From: a bacterium
GTDB taxonomy: Bacteria > Desulfobacterota > Deferrisomatia > Deferrisomatales > Deferrisomataceae
NCBI GenBank assembly: GCA_027021615.1
Contig: JALUTY010000018.1
Coordinates: forward strand, 1-61,813
Direction: 5' to 3'
Length of the DNA stretch: 61,813 bases
Below, piece by piece: positions 27,408 to 36,877 of this stretch (its first letter is position 1; the number at the start of each line of letters is the position of its first letter). Under the pieces are notes generated by a model that worked only from the letters and a program-made list of their open reading frames with translations, did not search any database and was not told the origin of the DNA. Made by a program: the position numbers and the translations under genes.

Positions 27408-28447
27408 CCCTTCACCTCCCAGCAGGCGATCCCGTGATCGGGGTCCACCCGGACCCAGGGCGGCTCCTCGGCCCGGCACCGGCTCCGGGTGCGGCTGCAC
27501 CGGTCCGCGTAGGGGCAGGCGCCGGCCGGGCCGGCCTGGGGGCGGGCCGAAGGCGGAGCCTTCCAGCCTGCCAGCACCTGCTCGGCCTCCAGCAGCATCC
27601 GGGTGTACGGGTGCTTGGGCGTCCCGCCCGGATCGAGGACCTTGCCTGCCGGCCCGTTCTCCACCACCCGCCCTCCACACAGCACCGCCACCCCCTCGCA
27701 CAGCAGGCGGGCAGCCTCGGTGTCGTGGGTGATCAGCAGCAGGGTGGTACCGGCCGCGTCCCTCGCTCGGATCAACAGGTGGAGCACCCGGACCCGTAGG
27801 GTGGCGTCGAGGCCGGTGGTGGGCTCGTCGGCCACCAGCAGGGCCGGCCCGGGGGCCAGGGCCAGGGCCAGGGCCACCCTCTGGGCCATGCCGCCCGAAA
27901 GCTCGTAAGGGTGCTGCCGGGCCACCTCGCGGGTCCGGTACATGCCCACCCGCGCCAGGTGATCGAGCCCGGCCTCCAGGGCCTCGGCCCGGGTCAGGCC
28001 CGGATCCCGCCGTCGGACCGCCCGCACGAGAAGGTCGCCCACCGTGGCGTAGGGAGGGAACGCCGTGGCCGGGTCCTGGGGGACCAGGGTCACCTCTCGG
28101 CCCAGCACCGAGGCCACCCGCCGCCGGAGCCGGCGGTTCCAGGTGCGCACGTCCTTGGCCGCCCGGTCGGGGGATTCGGGGGACCAGGCCACCGTCCGGT
28201 TGAGGCCGGCGAACAGGTCCAGGTGCAGGACCCGGGCCGTGCCGGCCACCACCCCGGGCACCGCGTCGGACAGGCCAAGCACCGAGTGGAGCAGGAGGGT
28301 CTTTCCCGACCCCGACTCGCCCAGCAGGCCGAACGGCTCGCCGGCCCGCACCTCAATGTCGACCCGGTCGAGCACCCGGCGCAGTGACCGGCCGGCCTCC
28401 AGGGCCACGACCAGGCCGCGAATTCCCAGCAGCACGGGGGCGCTCAC
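27404..28447 (-). CDS. Peptide/oligopeptide ABC transporter ATPase, DppD/OppD type
   Basis: 347 residues. GTG 28447 follows GGAGGAG and overlaps the permease stop. Walker A GESGSGKT, signature LSGGMAQRVALALALA, Walker B LLVADEPTTGLD and a C-terminal Cys-rich oligopeptide extension (CPYADRC, CRAEEPPW) are visible. The region between Walker A and the Q loop carries an extra stretch (about residues 65-105, including WSPESPDRAAKDVRTWNRRL) compared with most DppD proteins. It pairs with the DppF-like ATPase. Confidence 0.9.
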   Translation of the reverse strand: MSAPVLLGIRGLVVALEAGRSLRRVLDRVDIEVRAGEPFGLLGESGSGKTLLLHSVLGLSDAVPGVVAGTARVLHLDLFAGLNRTVAWSPESPDRAAKDVRTWNRRLRRRVASVLGREVTLVPQDPATAFPPYATVGDLLVRAVRRRDPGLTRAEALEAGLDHLARVGMYRTREVARQHPYELSGGMAQRVALALALAPGPALLVADEPTTGLDATLRVRVLHLLIRARDAAGTTLLLITHDTEAARLLCEGVAVLCGGRVVENGPAGKVLDPGGTPKHPYTRMLLEAEQVLAGWKAPPSARPQAGPAGACPYADRCSRTRSRCRAEEPPWVRVDPDHGIACWEVKG

Positions 28448-29295
28448 CGGGGCTCCTCCACGGCCTCCAGGAGCCCCCGGCCCAGGAGGCTGAGACCCAG
28501 GAGGGTCAGCGACAGCATCACAGCGGGCGCCAGGGCCGGGAGCCAGTGCCCCCGGAACACCCCGTCGCGGGCCAGCGCGAGCATGTTGCCCCAGCTCGCG
28601 GCAGGCTCCTGAACCCCCAGCTCGCCCCCCAGGTACGAGAGGCTGGCCTCGGCCAGCACGGCGAACGAGAGCAGGCTGGTGGCCTGGGCCAGCAGCACCC
28701 GGCGGGCGTGGCCCCAGAGGATATGCACGAGCACGACCCGGCCCGGACCCACGCCCAGGCCCCGGGCCGCCTCGATGAACGCCAGGGAGCGCAGCCTCTC
28801 GATGCTCGACCGGATCGGCTCGGCCACCTGGGGCGCGAACGACACCCCCACGGCCGCCATGATCCAGTCCAGGTCGCTCTGGGTCACCGCGGCCACCAGG
28901 AGCACCGTGACCAGCTTGGGGACCCCGTCCACCGCCTGGGCGAGGCCCGTGGCCAGGGCGTCCCCGGGCCCGGGCAGGAGCCCCTCGGCCAGGCCCAGGG
29001 CCACACCGGCGACCCCTCCCACGGCCACGGCCAGAAGGGCCGGGCCGGCGAACCGGGCCGCGGCCCAGGCGAGCCGGGCCGCCAGGTCCCGACCGAGTGC
29101 GTCCGCCCCGAGCCACAGGTCCGGGCCGGGAGGGGCGTGGGCCGGGGCCACGAAGGCGGTGGGGTCGTGGGGGAGCCAACCCAGCAGCCCCAAAGCGGCC
29201 CCAAGCACGGTGGGGATCAGGCACGCGGTTCCGGCCGCCAGGGCCAGGCGGGCCGCGGCAGGGCCGCCCCGGGGGAATCGCGTCGGCTTTCCCAT
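28444..29295 (-). CDS. ABC transporter permease, DppC type
   Basis: 283 residues with about six membrane helices. An N-terminal helix and a periplasmic loop with LGADALGRDLAARL, typical of DppC/OppC, are present. The EAA-like loop FIEAARGLGVGPGRVVLVHI contacts the ATPases. The ATG overlaps the dppB-like stop (TGATG); a GTG one codon upstream is possible. Inner-membrane partner of the DppB-like subunit. Confidence 0.9.
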   Translation of the reverse strand: MGKPTRFPRGGPAAARLALAAGTACLIPTVLGAALGLLGWLPHDPTAFVAPAHAPPGPDLWLGADALGRDLAARLAWAAARFAGPALLAVAVGGVAGVALGLAEGLLPGPGDALATGLAQAVDGVPKLVTVLLVAAVTQSDLDWIMAAVGVSFAPQVAEPIRSSIERLRSLAFIEAARGLGVGPGRVVLVHILWGHARRVLLAQATSLLSFAVLAEASLSYLGGELGVQEPAASWGNMLALARDGVFRGHWLPALAPAVMLSLTLLGLSLLGRGLLEAVEEPR

Positions 29296-30254
29296 CACGG
29301 AGCCTCCCCGCCGGTACGGGGGTCGGCCCAGCGCCGCACCAGCTCGGCCAGAAGCCCGGCCGTCCGCACCACCACGGCCATGAGCACCGCCGCACCCAGC
29401 AGGAGCGGCAGGTCCCGCTGGGCCGCGGCGCGCCATGCCAGGTATCCCAGCCCCGGCCACCCCAGAGCCGCCTCGAGGATGACGGTGGAGCCCAGGACGA
29501 ACGAGACCCGCCGGGACAGGTGGGCCGCCAGGCCGGGTAGGGCCTCCCTCACCCGCACCTCCCAATCGGGGATGCCGAGCAGCCGCGCGCCGGCGCGGTG
29601 CTCCACGGCGCGGGCCGCCCTCCACTCGGCCTGGGTCCGGCGGAACAGGTCTGCCAGTAGGCCGTCGCCCACCGCCAGGATCAGGGCGGCCGCAATCCAC
29701 GGCACCCAGTCGTCCCGGCTCGGGAACGGGAACCACCCGGGCCGGTCCCACCAGTCCGCCCGGATCCCGGCCCCCACGAGGCGGTTTCCGGCCAGGGTGG
29801 TCAGGTACACCAGCAGGAACACCGGAAGGGCCGACACCAGGTGGGCCGCGGCCGACAGGGCAGACGCGGGTCCCGGATCGGACCAGCGGGAGCGGATCAG
29901 GGTGAGCCCGGCCGAGAGAAGGGAGGAGAGGGCCAGGCCCGCGGCCGCCAGGCCCAGGGAGCGACGCAGCCCGGCAAAGACCAGGTCGGAGACGGGCCGG
30001 CCCTGCTGTACCGCCGTGGATCGGCCCAGATCGCCCCGGACCACCCCGGCCAGCCACTCGGAGTAGCTGGGCAGGCCCTCGGCCGGCCGGGCCCCGGCCG
30101 GAGCGGCGGCCACCACCCGGCCGTCCGGACCGGCGTGGGGAGCCAGGCGTGCCACGGCGTAGAGGACGGCGCTGGTGCCCAGCAGGACCAGGAGGGCGCC
30201 GGCCGTCTGGCGCAGGGTCCACCAGGCCAGGGAGAGGGCCGGCCGCGGGGTCAC
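29295..30254 (-). CDS. ABC transporter permease, DppB type
   Basis: 319 residues. The GTG at 30254 overlaps the binding-protein stop. The layout is DppB-like: first helix, a large periplasmic loop with YSEWLAGVVRGDLGRS, then the permease core with an EAA-like loop (ARLLGIPDWEVRVREALPGL) and a terminal helix. The EAA region is more diverged from consensus than in the DppC-like partner, so substrate may differ from classic dipeptides. Confidence 0.85.
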   Translation of the reverse strand: MTPRPALSLAWWTLRQTAGALLVLLGTSAVLYAVARLAPHAGPDGRVVAAAPAGARPAEGLPSYSEWLAGVVRGDLGRSTAVQQGRPVSDLVFAGLRRSLGLAAAGLALSSLLSAGLTLIRSRWSDPGPASALSAAAHLVSALPVFLLVYLTTLAGNRLVGAGIRADWWDRPGWFPFPSRDDWVPWIAAALILAVGDGLLADLFRRTQAEWRAARAVEHRAGARLLGIPDWEVRVREALPGLAAHLSRRVSFVLGSTVILEAALGWPGLGYLAWRAAAQRDLPLLLGAAVLMAVVVRTAGLLAELVRRWADPRTGGEAP

Positions 30255-31780
30255 CGTTCCTTCCAGGACCCCACGTAGGAGAAAAAGTAGAACGGGTGGA
30301 GCCGGACGTTGTCGATCCGGGTGGACACGGCCGCATACCGGTTGAGGCTCCACAGGAACAGGTACGGCAGGTCGTCGTGGAGGATGCGGTGGAGCTCGCC
30401 GTAGGCCGCCCGCAGGGACTCGGAGTTGGTGGCCCCACGGGTCTGATCCAGAAGCCGGTCCACCTCGGGGTTCGCATAGGCACCCAGGTTGTTCCGGCCC
30501 GGCCCGGTCTCGGCCGAGTGGAACAGGGAGTAGATGTTCACGCTGTGGTCAAAGGTCCACTCGGCCAGCACCAGGTCGAAGTCGTGGTCCTGGAACACCG
30601 CCTTGCGCCAGGCCGACGGCTCCAGGAACTTCACCTCGACCCCGATGCCCAGGCCCTTCAGCTGCTGCTGGAGGTCCAGTACGACAGCCTTCTGGGCCTC
30701 GCTGGCCGCCAGGGACACGAGCCGAAGCCGGACGGGCTCTCCGTCCTTCTCCCGGATGCCGTCGCCGTCGGAGTCGGTGAGCCCTGCCTCGTCCAGCAGC
30801 CGAGCCGCGGTGTCGGGCTCGTGGGGCCAGGGCTTGACGTCGAAGTTGTACGCCCACGAGGCCGGCGGGAACGGCCCGGAGATCACCACACCCCGACCCC
30901 CGTAGTGGGCCTTGAGCATGGCCTCCCGGTCGATGCCCCGGGCCAGGGCCCGGCGGACCCGCAGGTCCCGCAGCAGGGGGTTGCGGAAGTTGATGCCCAC
31001 GAAGGCGTAGGACAGTGTGCTGTAAGGGTACAGGCGGATGCCCGAGAGCTCCTCCAGCACCGGGATGTCCCGGGGCCGGACCCGAGGGATCAGGTCCACG
31101 GCGCCGTACCGCAGCAGCTCGTTGCGGATGTTGTCGTCGGGCACCGGCGAGGCCTCCACCTCCCGGATGCCCGGCTGGCCCGGCCGGTGGTAGTCGGGGT
31201 TGGCCTCGAACCGGATCTCCCCCGAGGGCGCCCACTCCCGGAACCGAAACGGGCCGGTGCCCACGGCCGACGGGTCTCCCCCGGCGAGCCTGCCGTCGGG
31301 GAACCGGTGGGCCGGAAGGATCCGGAAGTCGAACAGGAGGACGGGGTTGGCCGAGGGGTGGGCCAGCCGGAACCGCACGGTGTGGTCGTCGAGGGCCTCC
31401 ACCGACTCGAAGGCCGCGAACTGGCTGTGCAGGGGCGAGGCGTTCGCCGGGTTCCGGCCGGCCTCCACCGTGAACACCACGTCCCGGGCCGTGAACGGCC
31501 TGCCGTCGTGCCACCGCACCCCCCGCTTCAGGTAGAACGTCACGGTGCGGCCGTCGGGGCCCACGTCCCACCGCTCGGCCAGCAGGGGGCGCACCTCCCC
31601 CGCGTCTGGGGGGGTGAGGAGCCCTTCATACACCAGCTCCGACGCGCGCACGCTGGGCATGTCCCGGGCCAGCAAGGGGTTCAGGGTGGACGGGGGCGTG
31701 CTCTCGGCATACCGCAGCCCGGCCGAGGCGTTCGCGGCCAGGCCAACCACCAGGAATAGGGCGATGACGTGGCGGATCAT
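30251..31780 (-). CDS. Periplasmic substrate-binding protein, SBP family 5
   Basis: 509 residues with a signal peptide (MIRHVIALFLVVGLAANASA) and no lipobox, so it is soluble in the periplasm. Family 5 features include STPPSTLNPLL, LAERWDVGPDGRTVTFYLKRGVRWHDG near residues 65-92 and RRALARGIDREAMLKAHYGG near 285. These proteins capture peptides, metals or other ligands for the DppBCDF-like importer encoded directly downstream. Ligand is not predicted. Confidence 0.9.
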   Translation of the reverse strand: MIRHVIALFLVVGLAANASAGLRYAESTPPSTLNPLLARDMPSVRASELVYEGLLTPPDAGEVRPLLAERWDVGPDGRTVTFYLKRGVRWHDGRPFTARDVVFTVEAGRNPANASPLHSQFAAFESVEALDDHTVRFRLAHPSANPVLLFDFRILPAHRFPDGRLAGGDPSAVGTGPFRFREWAPSGEIRFEANPDYHRPGQPGIREVEASPVPDDNIRNELLRYGAVDLIPRVRPRDIPVLEELSGIRLYPYSTLSYAFVGINFRNPLLRDLRVRRALARGIDREAMLKAHYGGRGVVISGPFPPASWAYNFDVKPWPHEPDTAARLLDEAGLTDSDGDGIREKDGEPVRLRLVSLAASEAQKAVVLDLQQQLKGLGIGVEVKFLEPSAWRKAVFQDHDFDLVLAEWTFDHSVNIYSLFHSAETGPGRNNLGAYANPEVDRLLDQTRGATNSESLRAAYGELHRILHDDLPYLFLWSLNRYAAVSTRIDNVRLHPFYFFSYVGSWKER

Positions 31781-31811
31781 GGGGTGTGAGACTCCTTCGT
31801 GTGGCGAGGGC

Positions 31812-33335
31812 TCACCGGGGCGGGACCCCTCCTCCGCTCCGGGACGCGTACAGGCGCTTCATGCTCTCGTAGGCCAGGCGGGCCGACGGGTACTCCCGGG
31901 TCAGGTCGAACAGGATCGCCACGGCCGGGGCGAACTGTCCGGCCCGGGCGTAGGCCCGAGCCAGATCGGCCAGGAACGCCGGGGGGTTGCGGAAGTCCGG
32001 ATGGGCCCCCTGGCCCTTCTGCTGGGCCGCGTCGAGCACCTGGAGCGCCTCGGTGTCGAGGCCCCGGGCCCACAGGGCCCGGGCGGCCCACCGGGCCACC
32101 TCGGCCCGGCGCACGGCGTACAGCTCCGCCACGGCGGCCGACTCGGGGCCCGGCGGCAGGCGGTCGGGCAGCCGTTCCACGGCCCGCACCGCGGCCCGGG
32201 CCGACTCCACAGGGTCTCCCAGCGGCTCGGACAGCCCGAGCTCGGCCTGGAGCCCGGCCAGCACGGCCAGGGTCAGGGGGCTGGGCTCGCCGCCGGCCAC
32301 CTTGCGCCACAGGCCCAGGCCCTCGACCCCCCGACCCGCCCGGAGCAGGGCCGCTCCGGCCCGGACCCGGCCCACCTCCGTGGCCTCCGCCGCGCCGTGG
32401 ACGGGGCTGAACAGCCACGGCGCCGGTCCCGTCCGGGCCGGGGGGGAGGCCACGTAGCTCGACGCGGCCTCGTCCCAACGGTTCTGGGCCTCGAAGCCCC
32501 GGCCCCCCCAGTAGGGAGACGGAATCTGTGCGGCTCCGTTGGCCGCCAGCCCGCCAAAGCCCCGTTCCAGGAGCTCGTACAGAAACAGGTCCGCGCCGGG
32601 GCCTTCGCCCACCCGGTTGAAGTCGATCATCTCCAGGGCGAGCACGCCGCTGGCCAGGTCGCCCTGCCGGAACGCGTCCAGGGCCTGCCCGTAGGGGCTG
32701 CGGTCGCCCGTGGGGCACGGCACGCCCCACAGGTAGCAGGCCACCAGGCCCAGGACCTTGTCCGTCTCGGTCTCGGGAGGGGGAGCCTGCCGGGCAAGCA
32801 CCCGGACCCGGTCCATGTTCCCCTCCCAAAACGCGATGCCGGCCCGAGCCAAGGCCGCCGGGTAGCTGCCGGCTTGGCCCTTCCGGGCCCCGAACACCGC
32901 CCGGGCCTCGGCCAGGTTCCCCCGCCGGAGGGCCACCCAGCCCTTGCGCTCCACGAGGCCCCGGTCACCGGAGGGGGCTCGGCTCAGGTAGAGGTGCTCC
33001 GTCTCGAGGAACAGGTCGTCCATCGCCCCGTACAGGTCGGAGAACGCCTGGTAGGTGCGCACCAGGCCGGGGCCGAGGGGGCCGGCGGAGAACACCTGGA
33101 TCGCGTCGTACAGCCGCATGTCCCGCAGGGCACGCCAGCCGTCCCCGCCCGAGAGGAGCCGGGCGATCTCCGGATCCTTCCGGGCGTACCGGCCCATCCA
33201 CCCCTCCTGGCAGGCGCGCACCTCGGGGTCGGAGCCGGAGGCCTGGCCGGCCCGGCCCTCGGGGGCCTGGGTGCAGGCGATCCCCAGGGCCAGGAGGAGC
33301 AGGCTAGCCGCCCAGCTTGGTCGCCAGGTACTCAA
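31812..33335 (-). CDS. TPR-like lipoprotein of the ABC operon
   Basis: About 507 residues. The reading frame enters from inside the PEGA gene, so the start must lie near its end. TTG 33335 is the best in-frame candidate, giving a signal peptide with lipobox LGIAC at about residue 20. Helical repeats follow (for example RKGWVALRRGNLAEARAVFG and LARAYARAGQFAPAVAILFDL), consistent with TPR-like superhelical packing. The start is uncertain and its ribosome site is weak, which fits translational coupling. Probably a protein-protein adaptor at the outer or inner membrane. Confidence 0.7.
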   Translation of the reverse strand: MSTWRPSWAASLLLLALGIACTQAPEGRAGQASGSDPEVRACQEGWMGRYARKDPEIARLLSGGDGWRALRDMRLYDAIQVFSAGPLGPGLVRTYQAFSDLYGAMDDLFLETEHLYLSRAPSGDRGLVERKGWVALRRGNLAEARAVFGARKGQAGSYPAALARAGIAFWEGNMDRVRVLARQAPPPETETDKVLGLVACYLWGVPCPTGDRSPYGQALDAFRQGDLASGVLALEMIDFNRVGEGPGADLFLYELLERGFGGLAANGAAQIPSPYWGGRGFEAQNRWDEAASSYVASPPARTGPAPWLFSPVHGAAEATEVGRVRAGAALLRAGRGVEGLGLWRKVAGGEPSPLTLAVLAGLQAELGLSEPLGDPVESARAAVRAVERLPDRLPPGPESAAVAELYAVRRAEVARWAARALWARGLDTEALQVLDAAQQKGQGAHPDFRNPPAFLADLARAYARAGQFAPAVAILFDLTREYPSARLAYESMKRLYASRSGGGVPPR

Positions 33336-34914
33336 GGTTCCGGCGGTGGCGCCGGGCTCGCTCGACCCACTCCGGCGCCATGGCGTCCGGGGCCTGCTCC
33401 AGGCGGGCAAAGAACACCTGCCAGGCCTGGGCCCCCTTCTGGATGAACCGGGCCTCTCCGGTCTCTTGGAACAGACGCTCACTGGTCACCCCCAGGTAGT
33501 AGTAGGCTTTCAGAAGGAGCGGCTGACGCCGGCCCGCCGGTAGAAGCTCCGGGGTGGACACGGCCCGTTCCAACGCCTTGGCTCCCTGACGCAGAAGGGC
33601 TACGGCCTCCCCCGGGTCGGCCTGCCGGGCGGCCTGCCAGCACCAGTACCCCAGGGCCAAATTGAGGGCGGGGTTTCGGCCCGTCTCCGGCCGGGCCACC
33701 AGCTCGGCCAGGACCGGCGGAATCTCCCGGACCCGGCCCGCCCGGGCCAGCAGGTCCACCACCTGGACTCGGGCCCGGGCGAAGCTGGGGTGGTCCGGCG
33801 GCACCCGCCCCAGGAACCCCAGGGCCTCCTCGATCTGCCCCCGCTCGATCAGCTTCTGGGCGTTGGCGTAGCTCTCGTCCACCGGCGGGATGCGCAAGGG
33901 GCGGTCCCGGAAGTCCTCCACGTCGTCCCGGAACGGCACCGTGACCTCCAGGGGCGTGTACCCTGGCCGCTCGGCCGGGTCGAAGACCAGCCGAAGCCGG
34001 TGGAGCCCCTTGGGAGCCCGGAAGCCCAGGCCGTCCTTGCCGGCCCGTCCGATCTCCCGGCCATCCAGCCACACCCGGGCGCCGGGGGGGTCGGTGTAGA
34101 GCCGCACCGAGCTGTCGTTGCGCACGGGCACGAGGGCCGCGATCACGGTGGTGGTACGGCCGTTGGTCACCACCACGTCGTCGCGCTCCCAGGGGCGGTA
34201 ACCTTCGAGCTCCACCCGGACCCGGTGCACCCCGGGGGCCACCGGCTCCACCCGTAGGGGCCCCTGGGCTGCCCCCCGGGGCTCGTCGTCCACGAGCACC
34301 TGCCCGCCGTCCGGGCTGGACACCACGAGGAGCGCCCCGTCCTCCGGGGCCAGGGTGAGGGCGACCTCCTGGCCGGCGGCGGCGGGGACCACCTCCACGG
34401 CGGCCTCGGCGGGCTGGAACCCCTGCTTGGTCGCCCGGATCACGTGGCGGCCGGCCTGTAGGGGGACCTCCAGGGGGGCCAGGCCCACGGGCTTGCCGTC
34501 CACCTCCACCCGGGCGTCGGCCGGGTCGGTGGTCACGGCCACGAGCCCGATCCCGATGCCGGCCTCCTCGTCCAGGTCCACGAAGATCCGGCCGCCGGGG
34601 CCCTCCAGGGTCTGGCGGAACGCACCCTTGCCCGGCAGGTACAGGATCACCTCGTGCTCTCCCTCACCCAGGTCCCGCACGTACAGGGGGGTGGTGCCCT
34701 TCTCCTCCCCGTCCACGAACACCCGGGCCCCCTCGGGCCGGGACAGGATCGACAGCACCCCAGGCTCTCCCGCCTCCCGCTGGTATGTGGCCGGGTTCTG
34801 GAGGACCTCGTCCGAGCCGGGGGACGAGCCCCCCTCCACGGCCCCTGCCCAGGGGGGCGATGGGGGGGCGAACGCGACCACGCCGAGCAACAGCAGCAGC
34901 CAGATCTGTTTCAT
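33304..34914 (-). CDS. PEGA-repeat exported protein with C-terminal helical repeats
   Basis: 536 residues. The ATG at 34914 follows GAGGAACCCC and starts a signal peptide (MKQIWLLLLLGVVAFA). Four successive PEGA domains (about residues 50-330) show the pattern ARVFVDGEEKGTTPL, ARVEVDGKPVGLAPLEVPL, GQVLVDDEPRG and ARVWLDGREIG. The remaining ~200 residues are TPR-like helices. PEGA domains are beta-sandwiches of surface and envelope proteins. First gene of the ten-gene operon; overlaps the next gene by 32 bases. Confidence 0.8.
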   Translation of the reverse strand: MKQIWLLLLLGVVAFAPPSPPWAGAVEGGSSPGSDEVLQNPATYQREAGEPGVLSILSRPEGARVFVDGEEKGTTPLYVRDLGEGEHEVILYLPGKGAFRQTLEGPGGRIFVDLDEEAGIGIGLVAVTTDPADARVEVDGKPVGLAPLEVPLQAGRHVIRATKQGFQPAEAAVEVVPAAAGQEVALTLAPEDGALLVVSSPDGGQVLVDDEPRGAAQGPLRVEPVAPGVHRVRVELEGYRPWERDDVVVTNGRTTTVIAALVPVRNDSSVRLYTDPPGARVWLDGREIGRAGKDGLGFRAPKGLHRLRLVFDPAERPGYTPLEVTVPFRDDVEDFRDRPLRIPPVDESYANAQKLIERGQIEEALGFLGRVPPDHPSFARARVQVVDLLARAGRVREIPPVLAELVARPETGRNPALNLALGYWCWQAARQADPGEAVALLRQGAKALERAVSTPELLPAGRRQPLLLKAYYYLGVTSERLFQETGEARFIQKGAQAWQVFFARLEQAPDAMAPEWVERARRHRRNLEYLATKLGG

Positions 34915-34978
34915 GGGGTTCCTCGTCAGCGCCGGCAGGCCACGGGCGGCCTGTTTGCGAAAAAGGAACTTGCACCGA

Positions 34979-35293
34979 CCCGAAGTCGAGCCGAACTTTC
35001 GACCGACGACCAACAACTGATGACCGTTGACCGACGACCGAAGTTACAGGGAAGCCCCTTCGGGGCCGTCCAGAGACTGGAACCTAGAGACTAGCAACTA
35101 GAAAAATCTCAGGAGCCTTATCCCATTTGTCCGCCAGGCCCCCTCGGGGCCCTACAACGGGGAGGGTAACTTTCTCCCAAACCGTGAGGTGGAGGCAAAG
35201 AGGCATGAAGGGTCCTAGAACGCGAGGGAATCCGTGGGGTCTTCAAGCCTTCTAGCCTCCTAGCACTCCAGCCTTCCAGCGGGCCGAAGGCCC
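34979..35293. repeat. Short-repeat cassette H3 (all major repeat types)
   Basis: Occupies most of the 381-base gap upstream of the PEGA gene. 7-base GACCGAN units run from 35,001 to 35,046 and end in GAAGTTACAGG. A second 7-base family (GAGACTG, GAACCTA, GAGACTA) spans 35,073-35,101. 8-base units of TTCTAGCC type fill 35,241-35,280, then GGGCCGAAGGCCC (35,281-35,293) abuts the next gene's stop. No gene is seen here. Confidence 0.75.
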
Positions 35294-35295
35294 CT

Positions 35296-36498
35296 TCATG
35301 GGTTCAGGCGTGGGCCGGCCCCCTGTGGGACCACCTCGGCGGGGCCCAGGGTCAGGTGTTGGGCCAGGTCCAGGTCCAGGTCCGGAACCGGTTCGCCCGC
35401 CAGGTCGATCCGCTCCACCCGGATCGGGGGCACCCGGTTCTCCCGGTAGCTCTCGGCCGACACCCGGGCCCGCCCCACCGAGTACCCCTTGCGGTACGCG
35501 AACACCTGGTAATCGCCGCCGAACAGGGGCCGGTCGGCCGGCTCCCCCTCCCCGGGTGTGAGCACCTTCCTGCGGGAGATCCGAAACGCCCCTGCCTCGT
35601 CGGACAGCACCTCCATGGTGTAGGGCGAGGTCCATACCTCCATCCCCGCCAGCGGCGCCCCCCGCTCGTCCCGAACCTCGCCCACCAGAACGGTGGGGGT
35701 GACCCGGACGGGGATGTCCGCCTGGACCTCGGCGAACGAGTCGGCCGGGAGTTTCACCTTCACCTGGCGGGCCTTCTGGAACCGGGGGTCCTTGATGCCG
35801 AGGTCCAGCTTCACGGCCACGGGAAGCTTGGGGATCCCCTCGATTCGGAACCTGCCGGTGTCGTCGGTGCGGGCGATCACGAACCGGTCGAGCTTGATCA
35901 GCACCTGGCCCAGGGGCAGGTCTCGGTCCACGGTCTCGGCCAGCCGGACCCGACCCTCCAGGGTGGTGCCCGGGAACGTGGGGTAGCTCTCTTTCATCTT
36001 CAGTCGAAACACCTCCCGGGCGATCCGGGGCCGGTACTTGCTCCTGGGGAAGAACCCGAGGAACTCCAGGTAGGTCGGGACTCGGTTGGTACGGATCACC
36101 CGGGCCGCGGCCTCGCGCTCGGACTCCCGGGCCAGCCGGTCGCCGGAGGACACCGAGAACCGTCCCGCCGGCTTGAGCAGGTACACGCCCTTGTCCAGCT
36201 CCCGCTCGACCACCGCCTTGCCCACCCTGCGCATCCCCTGGCCGAACACCACCATCCACTCCCGGGGCTTGGCCCCCCCCGGGATCTCGGCCACCACCGG
36301 CCCCCCTCGGGAGAAGATGACCGTTCCGACAAACACGTCCTTGCCCCTTCTCGGACGCGTCGCCGGCCGGGGTCGTGAACTCTCGGGGGCCAGCAGGACG
36401 GGTTTCCTGACCTTGATGGCGGTGTCCCCCCGTACCGGGATGGCGACCATGGCGGTCGCCAGAAAGAGGGTCACTGTGATCCTTCGCAAACCACCCAT
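35296..36498 (-). CDS. Exported protein with carboxypeptidase-regulatory-like modules
   Basis: 400 residues from ATG 36498 (after GGAGGAGG) with a signal peptide (RRITVTLFLATAMVAIPVRG). A basic stretch (about 45-70) precedes beta-sandwich modules that read like CarboxypepD_reg/Cna-B (IARTDDTGRFRIEGIPKLPV, VGEVRDERGAPLAGMEVWTS and SDEAGAFRISRRKVL). No enzyme motif is present. Probably a periplasmic or outer-membrane protein. It may belong with the PEGA/ABC operon downstream on the same strand, but the repeat-filled gap separates them. Divergent from the 35-heme cytochrome gene. Confidence 0.65.
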   Translation of the reverse strand: MGGLRRITVTLFLATAMVAIPVRGDTAIKVRKPVLLAPESSRPRPATRPRRGKDVFVGTVIFSRGGPVVAEIPGGAKPREWMVVFGQGMRRVGKAVVERELDKGVYLLKPAGRFSVSSGDRLARESEREAAARVIRTNRVPTYLEFLGFFPRSKYRPRIAREVFRLKMKESYPTFPGTTLEGRVRLAETVDRDLPLGQVLIKLDRFVIARTDDTGRFRIEGIPKLPVAVKLDLGIKDPRFQKARQVKVKLPADSFAEVQADIPVRVTPTVLVGEVRDERGAPLAGMEVWTSPYTMEVLSDEAGAFRISRRKVLTPGEGEPADRPLFGGDYQVFAYRKGYSVGRARVSAESYRENRVPPIRVERIDLAGEPVPDLDLDLAQHLTLGPAEVVPQGAGPRLNP

Positions 36499-36545
36499 GC
36501 CACGGCCTCCTCCGGAGGGTTGGATCGGGGACGGCAGCGTGAGGT

Positions 36546-36575
36546 CTGATAGCACAAACCATGCCGGGCGTCCAA
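36546..36575 (-). promoter_or_regulatory. Candidate promoter for the exported modular protein
   Basis: On the minus strand TTGGAC (36575-36570) is followed after 17 or 18 bases by CTATCA or TATCAG, about 50 bases before the ATG at 36498. Motif match by eye. Confidence 0.35.
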
Positions 36576-36653
36576 GGCGCCTTTCGGGCGGAGCCGGCCG
36601 AGAGACTGGGTCTTATCACGCATGATCCGGCGAAATGCCCCCGGCCACGGTCG

Positions 36654-36682
36654 TTGCGGCCGGTCCGCTTCGATGCTACAGT
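36654..36682 (+). promoter_or_regulatory. Candidate promoter for the 35-heme cytochrome
   Basis: TTGCGG (36654-36659) and TACAGT (36677-36682) are 17 bases apart, which would leave a leader of about 190 bases. The downstream NtrC-type regulator makes a sigma54 promoter worth considering, but no clear GG-N10-GC site was found. Confidence 0.3.
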
Positions 36683-36877
36683 CAGGGTCCTTTTCTTTTC
36701 GGAACCGGAAGCGGTTTCTTGACGGTCCGAGGCGGCCCCGTTCTTGGGGGAGGCCTTTCGTCAGGCAGCAGGCCTCTCCGCTTCGGCCCCTCCCCCGGGA
36801 AACCCTTCGGCGGTGTCCGCCCACCCGTTTGGGGCGCCGATCAACGCTCGCCCGCGCATCCGGAAGGTCCGACACGC

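Noticed and set aside
35252-36619. 455-residue alternative frame over the exported modular protein
   Set aside because: Gly/Pro-rich shadow without signal peptide or ribosome site; the 35296-36498 frame has both.
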